Positions 22,232 to 25,592 of a stretch of DNA of 25,592 bases are shown one piece after another. Origin of the DNA: a virus. The stretch is from positions 1 through 25,592 of the IMG/VR virus record IMGVR_UViG_3300025655_000258. One strand, written 5' to 3'. Position 1 is the stretch's first letter, and each line of letters starts with the position of its first letter. The notes beneath the pieces were generated by a model. It was not told the DNA's origin and did no database searches. It was given only the letters and a program-made list of their open reading frames with translations. The translations under genes were made by a program, and so were the position numbers.

Positions 22232-22345
22232 GATATAGCTACCCTTGCGTTATAACAACTATTGGTCATAGAGAGAAATTCGCTCATCAGCTTTCTGTAT
22301 TCACACAAAAACACATGAACAGACTCAACTATCTAAATAGTTACG

Positions 22346-22353
22346 CAAAGTTA
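22346..22353 (-). promoter_or_regulatory. Promoter for the minus-strand late block
   Basis: Minus-strand TAACTTTG matches TAnnTTTG, with a TTG about 20 nt upstream (in TTGACTTTT), the spacing expected of a -33 element. It would give a leader of about 105 nt before ATG 22231. Confidence 0.65.
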
Positions 22354-22636
22354 TAACAGAAAAATTTAAAAGTCAACCCTAAACAAGCAGTTGAAGAAAC
22401 AGCGTGTAAGTCATTGATTAGGCTGTTGTTAACGCTTGCCTGCGAAATCTATGGGTGAAAGCTTAAGGTGGAAAAAAGGTCAGAAATACGGATCTAGGGG
22501 ATTATATAGATCTATACACGCCAGCGTGCTCGCACCCAAACGCCTTATGAGACCCCCCTCCCTTTGACCTTTGGTCAACTTCGCCATACATTTCAGCTTT
22601 TATCTAAACATCTACGATGTTTTGATAGAGGCTAAA

Positions 22637-22759
22637 ATGCTGATGTTGTTGAAATTTGGTGGAATTGTGTTGACATTTCCAGTAGGGGACAAAACCCCGC
22701 ACGATTACTACGCGCCGACCTTCGGTCCATGTATGGTAACGCATAGGGTTTGCTATTGA
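22637..22759 (+). CDS. Possible small gene, 40 aa
   Basis: A plus-strand ORF from ATG 22637 reads MLMLLKFGGIVLTFPVGD and ends TFGPCMVTHRVCY. It opens with a hydrophobic helix and then a Cys/His/Tyr-rich stretch. Its sequence contains hairpins (GGGG-CCCC, GACC-TTC-GGTC) like those in the downstream genes, which hints that it belongs to the same type. It lacks the leader repeat in its immediate upstream region, although CATCTACGATG occurs 31 nt earlier. Evidence for translation is weak. Confidence 0.3.
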   Translation: MLMLLKFGGIVLTFPVGDKTPHDYYAPTFGPCMVTHRVCY

Positions 22760-22926
22760 CAATTCAAATTGCCAACAAAAAACTCTGCCGAGCCTCGTAT
22801 GATGTGCAGGCATATGCCCAAGCGCGACGCCGCTTCTTCCCCTGTTTCCACGCGGAGTACTTCGTACTCTTCACGCGGGAGAAATCGCGCAGGAAGAAGG
22901 GCTTGGATTTTCGGAAAACTCTGCCG

Positions 22927-22934
22927 TAGATTTG
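22927..22934 (+). promoter_or_regulatory. Promoter for the right-arm operon
   Basis: Plus-strand TAGATTTG fits TAnnTTTG, and a TTG (in TTGGATTTTC) lies 21 nt upstream, consistent with a -33 element. Transcription from here would begin about 22940, giving a leader of about 35 nt before ATG 22975. No other promoter was found among genes A to G. Confidence 0.6.
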
Positions 22935-22951
22935 CATCGGCACTTTTGCCA

Positions 22952-22977
22952 TCAAACTTCAATCTTCATCTCCGATG
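22952..22977 (+). promoter_or_regulatory. Conserved translation leader, copy 1 (gene A)
   Basis: Leader TCAAACTTCAATC followed by TTCATC-TCC-GATGAA, a 6-bp hairpin containing the start ATG. The same unit precedes five more genes on this strand. No Shine-Dalgarno sequence is present, as is usual in Bacteroidetes. Confidence 0.7.
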
Positions 22978-23409
22978 AACAATTCAATCAAATCTACTGC
23001 GAAGCAGTACACCGTCAGTAGCAACGAAGTTGCTAAGTTCCTCAAATTCAACGGAGTCAAGCTGAAAGCTTGTCCAGCTACGGTCACTCTGACGGAGTCA
23101 GAGTTAGAACAAATCAAAGATTTGTTTTGGGAAGATGCTCCTTGGATTGGGGACTTGGTCGCTTACAGCGACTTGCTGTTTCTCCAAGAGAAACACTTGT
23201 CAGTTGACAAGTCAACTGGTGTCGTCTTCCTTGAAGACGAATGGTCAAACGATGGTGACTTGTACTGCGAAGCAGAACAAGAGTTCAAAGAGCTGTCAGC
23301 GAAGCTGTCAGCCTTTGGAATCGAAATTGTCGACGAAGTCGAAGAGTACCTCGAAGAGGTAAACGCTCTTCCCTTGGAAGAGAAACTCCGTCGGTTCAAG
23401 CACTGCTGA
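22975..23409 (+). CDS. Gene A: acidic protein of unknown function, 144 aa
   Basis: Acidic helical protein. The N-terminal 25 residues are polar and the rest has LEQIKDLFWEDAPWIGDLVAYSDLLFL and a Glu-rich end (VDEVEEYLEEVNALPLEEKLRRFKHC). No family is recognised. Its nucleotide sequence holds at least 15 perfect or near-perfect hairpins, most with 3-nt loops (for example TAGCAAC-GAA-GTTGCTA at 23019 and TCGTCTTC-CTT-GAAGACGA at 23222), together covering about half of the gene. The stop codon lies in the loop of ACTGCT-GAA-AGCAGT. Gene A starts the right-arm operon, probably transcribed from the promoter at 22927. Confidence 0.82.
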   Translation: MNNSIKSTAKQYTVSSNEVAKFLKFNGVKLKACPATVTLTESELEQIKDLFWEDAPWIGDLVAYSDLLFLQEKHLSVDKSTGVVFLEDEWSNDGDLYCEAEQEFKELSAKLSAFGIEIVDEVEEYLEEVNALPLEEKLRRFKHC

Positions 23410-23420
23410 AAGCAGTCTTT

Positions 23421-23447
23421 CAGACCCCCTTCGGGGGGTCTGTTTTT
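23421..23447 (+). terminator. UUCG terminator hairpin between genes A and B
   Basis: CAGACCCCC (23421-23429), loop TTCG, GGGGGTCTG (23434-23442), then TTTTT: a 9-bp GC-rich stem with the very stable UUCG loop and a U-tract. It looks like an intrinsic terminator. The next leader begins only about 6 nt later, with no promoter between, so partial readthrough or RNA processing must supply genes B to G. Confidence 0.75.
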
Positions 23448-23453
23448 CCCTTG

Positions 23454-23479
23454 TCAAACTTCAATCTTCATCTACGATG
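23454..23479 (+). promoter_or_regulatory. Conserved translation leader, copy 2 (gene B)
   Basis: TCAAACTTCAATC then TTCATC-TAC-GATGAA with ATG 23477 inside the 3' arm of the hairpin. It is almost identical to copies 1 and 6. Confidence 0.7.
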
Positions 23480-23665
23480 AACTACTTTCATTCAACCCTT
23501 GATTCTTCGAATCAGTCTAACAGCAGAGCTGTTACCAAGGAGCGTGTTCAAGCTCTGCTTGAATTGTTTTGGACTGCCAACCCTGAACTCTTGTTCCTTG
23601 ATGCGGAGTTCTGCGAACTCTCATCTGAGGAACAGGAGGCAATCATCAACGAGTTGATGGACTGA
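23477..23665 (+). CDS. Gene B: small acidic protein, 62 aa
   Basis: The 62-aa product begins MNYFHSTLDSSNQSNSRAV and ends LSSEEQEAIINELMD. It is helical, acidic at the end and has no recognised domain. It carries the right-arm hairpin pattern: TGATTC-TTC-GAATCA, TAACAGC-AGA-GCTGTTA, TTCAAGC-TCT-GCTTGAA and GAGTTC-TGC-GAACTC lie in a row. The start comes from the conserved leader. The stop is followed by a structured RNA element. The function cannot be inferred from sequence. Confidence 0.78.
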   Translation: MNYFHSTLDSSNQSNSRAVTKERVQALLELFWTANPELLFLDAEFCELSSEEQEAIINELMD

Positions 23666-23674
23666 CAAAAACTT

Positions 23675-23729
23675 TGGGGGAGTATCAGATACCCTGAGTT
23701 CTTACGAAGGGTATCAGATACGAACCCCA
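23675..23729 (+). ncRNA. Structured RNA element of unknown class, copy 1
   Basis: The RNA folds into one long hairpin: outer stem TGGGG/CCCCA, an internal loop GA against GAA, stem GTATC/GATAC, internal loop AG/CA, stem ATACCC/GGGTAT, a 4-nt bulge TGAG, stem TTC/GAA and loop TTAC. The apical TGAG-TTC-TTAC-GAA part and the GAA after the second stem are identical in the copy at 24611; the stems differ by compensatory pairs. It lies between genes B and C. It does not match a hammerhead, twister, pistol, hatchet or HDV-like core as I know them. Confidence 0.75.
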
Positions 23730-23741
23730 CCATTCAAATTC

Positions 23742-23772
23742 AAACTTCAATTTTCAAATTTCATTTCCAATG
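23742..23772 (+). promoter_or_regulatory. Conserved translation leader, copy 3 (gene C)
   Basis: AAACTTCAAT, then TTTCATT-TCC-AATGAAA, a 7-bp hairpin containing ATG 23770. The base pair next to the ATG is T-A where other copies have C-G, a compensatory change. Confidence 0.68.
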
Positions 23773-24414
23773 AAAAAGTCAACCAACCGAGTCGAACTGC
23801 TGAAAGCAGTTTCAGTTTCAGTCAATGAGTTCTACTTCTCACCGTCAACGGTGAGAAAAGGAAAGGCACGAAGTGCCATTCAAGACCTGCTCAACTTCGT
23901 TGAAGCAGTAGAGTTGCCGAAGGCAAAGCCAACCAATTCAAAGACATCTGACGAGCAGTCCCAAGGGACTGAACAAATGATGGAGTTGTTCAAGCAGTTC
24001 CTTGCCTTGCAAGGAATGACTCAAGAACAGCCGAAGGCTGAACCCCAACCGAAGGTTGCCAAGCCGAAGGCTACTAAGCCGAAGCGTCGTCGTAAGACGA
24101 CCACCAAGAAAGCTACTCCTCAGCAACGAGTTGCTGACAGACAAGAGAAAGCCTTCCACGGTCGCCCTGACACCCCCGTCACACCATGTCATACGAAAAA
24201 GACAGCTTCTGTTGAAGCTGCTCGGAAGTCAGCCCTTGCCGTTAGCGAAGCTAATGGAGCCGCCGATAGAATTAGAACGAAGGCTAATTCTCGAAAAGCA
24301 GAGCTTTTGAAGGCATTCCAAGCGAAGCTTGACTTGGAGTTTCCGTTGGATGGAACATCCAATGAAGTGAGTTTTGATGACCTCTCCCTTCGGGAGTTGG
24401 CCAAACTCTTCTGA
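23770..24414 (+). CDS. Gene C: protein with histone H1-like basic linker, 214 aa
   Basis: Residues 1-60 form a possible folded helical domain (LLKAVSVSVNEFYFSPSTVRKGKARSAIQDLLNFVEAVEL). From about 85 to 125 the sequence is Pro/Lys/Ala/Arg-rich (QPKVAKPKATKPKRRRKTTTKKATPQQR), resembling histone H1 or AlgP-type DNA-binding tails, and a second helical part ends LDLEFPLDGTSNEVSFDDLSLRELAKLF. The likely role is DNA or RNA binding or compaction. The gene includes very dense hairpins, many with GAA loops and PKA/PKV codons (for example GGCAC-GAA-GTGCC and CAACC-GAA-GGTTG). The basic region could be partly a by-product of hairpin repeats. Confidence 0.8.
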   Translation: MKKSTNRVELLKAVSVSVNEFYFSPSTVRKGKARSAIQDLLNFVEAVELPKAKPTNSKTSDEQSQGTEQMMELFKQFLALQGMTQEQPKAEPQPKVAKPKATKPKRRRKTTTKKATPQQRVADRQEKAFHGRPDTPVTPCHTKKTASVEAARKSALAVSEANGAADRIRTKANSRKAELLKAFQAKLDLEFPLDGTSNEVSFDDLSLRELAKLF

Positions 24415-24433
24415 TGTATGATGTCATATGATA

Positions 24434-24489
24434 GGCACACTGATGAGGCTTTGTTAGCCGAAACACCCCCTTCGGGGGGTGTCTGTGTC
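24434..24489 (+). ncRNA. Type I hammerhead ribozyme 1
   Basis: All invariant parts are present. Stem I GGCACA (24434-24439) pairs with TGTGTC (24484-24489). The core is CTGATGA (24440-24446), stem II GGCT/AGCC has loop TTGTT, then GAA (24460-24462) and A15.1, which pairs with U at 24482. Stem III CACCCCC/GGGGGTG is closed by a TTCG loop. The cleavage triplet is GUC with cutting after C24483. Stems II and III are loop-closed and stem I is open, which defines type I. It lies between genes C and D and its 3' product would begin UGUGUC, just 26 nt before the next start codon. Confidence 0.93.
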
Positions 24490-24512
24490 AAACTTCAAAT
24501 TCATTTTCAATG
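24489..24512 (+). promoter_or_regulatory. Conserved translation leader, copy 4 (gene D)
   Basis: CAAACTTCAAATT, then CATT-TTC-AATG, a 4-bp hairpin with ATG 24510 on its 3' arm. It follows directly from hammerhead 1, so after cleavage this is the new 5' end of the message. Confidence 0.68.
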
Positions 24513-24596
24513 GTACTTGACCTTGTGTTTTGGGTGGCTATGATGCCCGCAGCCCTGCTTATGATGTGGCTTGCATATGATGAGCTGACCGACTAA
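24510..24596 (+). CDS. Gene D: 28-aa predicted membrane peptide
   Basis: The ORF reads MVLDLVFWVAMMPAALLMMW and then LAYDELTD. The first 22 residues are continuously hydrophobic with Met and Trp, a likely single membrane helix, followed by an acidic C-terminal tail. It has the conserved leader and lies between the hammerhead and the next RNA element. Tiny phage membrane peptides often act as lysis helpers, holin-like or inhibitor peptides; no such function is shown here. It is flanked closely on both sides. Confidence 0.7.
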   Translation: MVLDLVFWVAMMPAALLMMWLAYDELTD

Positions 24597-24610
24597 CCGA
24601 CAACCTTGGG

Positions 24611-24666
24611 GGGTGAGTATATACACCCTGTGAGTTCTTACGAACAGGGTGATATACGAACCACCC
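24611..24666 (+). ncRNA. Structured RNA element of unknown class, copy 2
   Basis: Same plan as copy 1: outer stem GGGTG/CACCC, stem GTATAT/ATATAC, a bulged A, stem CACCCTG/CAGGGTG, then the identical TGAG-TTC-TTAC-GAA apical unit. Compared with copy 1, several base pairs differ on both sides and keep pairing, and the GAA after the GTAT..stem is retained. It lies between genes D and E, ending 24 nt before ATG 24691. A processing site, self-cleaving motif or protein-binding hairpin would fit; none is shown. Confidence 0.75.
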
Positions 24667-24675
24667 ATAAACCCT

Positions 24676-24693
24676 TCAAACTTCACTCCAATG
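24676..24693 (+). promoter_or_regulatory. Conserved translation leader, copy 5 (gene E)
   Basis: TTCAAACTTCACTCCAATG gives the leader core with ATG 24691, but the short hairpin of the other copies is not formed here, only the CAAACTTCA sequence is kept. Confidence 0.55.
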
Positions 24694-24924
24694 ACAAATT
24701 TATTTGAACAACCCGTAGGACGTTCCGTCCTTGTTCTCAATAACCTTCATTTCGGAAAGCATCTTGATGCTTTGAACAGGTGTGCAAGACTTGTTCCTGA
24801 TTACGTCAAGGGTTTTGCAACCCTTGTGGTAAGCACACCATATATGAATGATGTTGCGAAAGATGACGTCATACGTATGCTGATTGGTCTTGCCGATGAA
24901 GCAGACCCCGTAGAACACTGCTGA
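24691..24924 (+). CDS. Gene E: small protein, 77 aa
   Basis: ATG 24691 follows the leader; an in-frame GTG 42 nt upstream lies inside the RNA element and is not preferred. The product (MTNLFEQPVGRSVLVLN...) is mixed helical/strand, with a central FATLVVSTPYMNDVAKDDVIRMLIGLADE and it ends EHC. No family is recognised. It includes hairpins such as AAAGCAT-CTTG-ATGCTTT and CAAGGGTT-TTGC-AACCCTTG. The stop codon lies in the loop of CACTGCT-GAA-AGCAGTG, the same arrangement as in gene A. Together with gene D it lies on the fragment bounded by the two hammerheads. Confidence 0.75.
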   Translation: MTNLFEQPVGRSVLVLNNLHFGKHLDALNRCARLVPDYVKGFATLVVSTPYMNDVAKDDVIRMLIGLADEADPVEHC

Positions 24925-24934
24925 AAGCAGTGAA

Positions 24935-24988
24935 GGCACACTGATGAGTCCTGAATGGACGAAACACCACGAAAGTGGTGTCTGTGTC
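24935..24988 (+). ncRNA. Type I hammerhead ribozyme 2
   Basis: Stem I GGCACA (24935-24940) with TGTGTC (24983-24988), core CTGATGA (24941-24947), stem II GTCC/GGAC with loop TGAAT, GAA plus A15.1 (24961-24964), stem III CACCAC/GTGGTG with GAAA loop, U16.1 at 24981 and cleavage after C24982. Versus ribozyme 1, stem II is changed at two pairs and stem III shortened and changed with pairing kept, and the UUCG loop is replaced by GAAA. That is strong evidence for RNA-level selection. It lies between genes E and F. Confidence 0.94.
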
Positions 24989-25011
24989 AAACTTCAAATT
25001 CATCTACGATG
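24988..25011 (+). promoter_or_regulatory. Conserved translation leader, copy 6 (gene F)
   Basis: CAAACTTCAAATT followed by TCATC-TAC-GATGA, a 5-bp hairpin with ATG 25009 inside. It matches the sequence after hammerhead 1 up to CAAATTCAT. Confidence 0.68.
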
Positions 25012-25182
25012 ACATCAAATGACATCCTCGACGTGGCTATCCTCGTCACCGAGTATTTACTCGACAAAGCACCTGAACTCCTCTCACCTGACGTGTTAGA
25101 GGTGGATGGCAAGTACACGGAACTCACGTTTCACCTGCAAGACAGCATCGAAGATGCTCTTGCTCAAATTATTAAGCGATAA
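25009..25182 (+). CDS. Gene F: small acidic helical protein, 57 aa
   Basis: The product opens MTSNDILDVAILVTEYLL and ends HLQDSIEDALAQIIKR. It is amphipathic helical with Asp/Glu clusters; no domain is recognised. ATG 25009 comes from the conserved leader, which is preferred over a longer frame starting inside hammerhead 2. It contains AGCATC-GAA-GATGCT and CGAGT-ATTT-ACTCG hairpins. The stop and the next start form TAATG. Confidence 0.75.
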   Translation: MTSNDILDVAILVTEYLLDKAPELLSPDVLEVDGKYTELTFHLQDSIEDALAQIIKR

Positions 25183-25586
25183 TGGAAAAGTTCAGTCTTA
25201 CTGACTTGTACTTCAAAGTACAAGGTGGGGAGGGATTCAGCGTCCTTCCTGATACGCTCGTATCATACCCGTTCGGAGGGTATGCTGTTGGGGGGGGTGA
25301 CTACGACTCCACCCACGGACAATTCATCGAGAACCTTTCTTGGAACACGTTCCAAGACTGCTTGAATGATATGATACACGAGTGCGAGCTTGCCGCTTTA
25401 GCGGGAAAAGATGTAGTGATTGGTGGATGGGTTAAGGAGGATGGATGGTGTGTCCTTGAAATTTCAGAGGTGTATACATCTATGACGGAGGCTATCGACG
25501 TAGCTATGCTACGGGATGAGGAATCCATTTGGGATTTCGATAAGAAACGAGAAATCAAATTGAGAGATGAATCCAAAGACATTTGA
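25182..25586 (+). CDS. Gene G: unknown protein, 134 aa
   Basis: Begins MEKFSLTDLYFKVQGG, has glycine-rich FGGYAVGGGDYD around residue 30, a Trp/Phe-rich LSWNTFQDCL and a GGWVKEDGWCVLEISE strand pair. The last part is charged helical (EESIWDFDKKREIKLRDESKD). No family is recognised. It is translationally coupled to gene F by TAATG and has hairpins including CTTGTACT-TCAA-AGTACAAG, CGTAGC-TAT-GCTACG and TTGGAA-CACG-TTCCAA. The two parts flanking the Gly-rich loop could be a small alpha/beta domain. Confidence 0.75.
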   Translation: MEKFSLTDLYFKVQGGEGFSVLPDTLVSYPFGGYAVGGGDYDSTHGQFIENLSWNTFQDCLNDMIHECELAALAGKDVVIGGWVKEDGWCVLEISEVYTSMTEAIDVAMLRDEESIWDFDKKREIKLRDESKDI

Positions 25587-25592
25587 ATCGAC
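25567..25592 (+). CDS. Possible next gene, partial start
   Basis: An ATG at 25567 in another frame opens MNPKTFES and continues past the window edge. It overlaps the end of gene G by 20 nt. The leader repeat is not present, so a start coupled to gene G is the only support. Confidence 0.25.

Larger units (their letters stand above)
22232..22974. other. Divergent control region between the two gene blocks
   Basis: This stretch lies between the first minus-strand gene and the first plus-strand gene. It holds one promoter in each direction, an inverted repeat GATCTA (22491-22496) with TAGATC (22507-22512) that could be an operator, and several short perfect hairpins: TTGACC-TTT-GGTCAA (22564-22578), AAACATC-TAC-GATGTTT (22606-22622), GGGG-CCCC (22685-22698), GACC-TTC-GGTC (22717-22727) and GAGTAC-TTC-GTACTC (22855-22869). 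One small ORF (22637-22759) may be coding. No tRNA or known RNA motif was found. Confidence 0.6.

Noticed and set aside
22279-22290. Minus-strand CTGATGAGCGAA, resembling a third hammerhead core
   Set aside because: No stem II loop, no stem III and no UH cleavage site near by can be paired. A chance match to the core.
22753-22962. Two overlapping minus-strand ORFs of 63-69 codons in the control region
   Set aside because: Both begin inside the plus-strand leader repeat on the opposite strand or at weak TTG starts, neither has a -7 box, and translation gives no recognisable domain. Low support.
23410-23455. A third hammerhead between genes A and B
   Set aside because: The hairpin resembles stem III of hammerhead 1 but there is no CUGAUGA or GAA core nearby. 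A terminator-like hairpin explains it better.
22952-25011. Leader repeats considered as a CRISPR array
   Set aside because: Repeats are only about 25 nt, spaced by whole genes of different length, and each ends at a start codon. No spacer-repeat regularity and no cas genes.

Overview
The window looks like part of a tailed double-stranded DNA phage genome from a Bacteroidetes (Flavobacteriia-like, probably aquatic) host. The phage assignment rests on a large terminase, portal, scaffold, major capsid protein, fibre proteins, an M15 endolysin and many tiny basic phage proteins. The host guess rests on recurrent TAnnTTTG boxes (the Bacteroidetes -7 element) just upstream of genes and on the absence of Shine-Dalgarno sequences.

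Positions 1-22231 are almost entirely one minus-strand block, read from right to left. It begins with a 43-aa gene, then a 627-aa protein with a C-terminal ADP-ribosyltransferase signature, a beta-rich protein, basic virion-type proteins and an M15 peptidase. A single plus-strand winged-helix gene (17915-18346) interrupts it. Next come small conserved genes, a GroES-like co-chaperonin, an HNH nuclease, a tRNA-like element, a small lipoprotein and tRNA-Arg(UCU). The morphogenesis core follows: terminase, portal, fibre proteins (one collagen-like, one RCC1-propeller-like), a run of short basic proteins, three beta-sandwich proteins, scaffold and the major capsid protein, which runs off the left edge.

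Positions 22232-22974 are a divergent control region with one promoter facing each way and several inverted repeats.

Positions 22975-25592 are very different. Seven short plus-strand genes of unrecognised function are separated by structured RNA elements. Two spacers are complete type I hammerhead ribozymes (24434-24489 and 24935-24988) with cleavage predicted after GUC and compensatory changes in stems II and III. Two other spacers (23675-23729 and 24611-24666) hold a second, unassigned RNA motif, also supported by covariation. A strong UUCG terminator-type hairpin fills another spacer. Every gene after a spacer has the same short leader, in which the start codon usually sits in a small hairpin. 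The coding sequences themselves are packed with perfect hairpins, mostly with 3-nt loops and often with loop GAA; this pattern is not apparent in the minus-strand genes. The whole right arm reads as a polycistronic RNA designed to be cut and folded, and the two hammerheads would release a defined 499-nt RNA carrying two genes. This is the most unusual system in the window.
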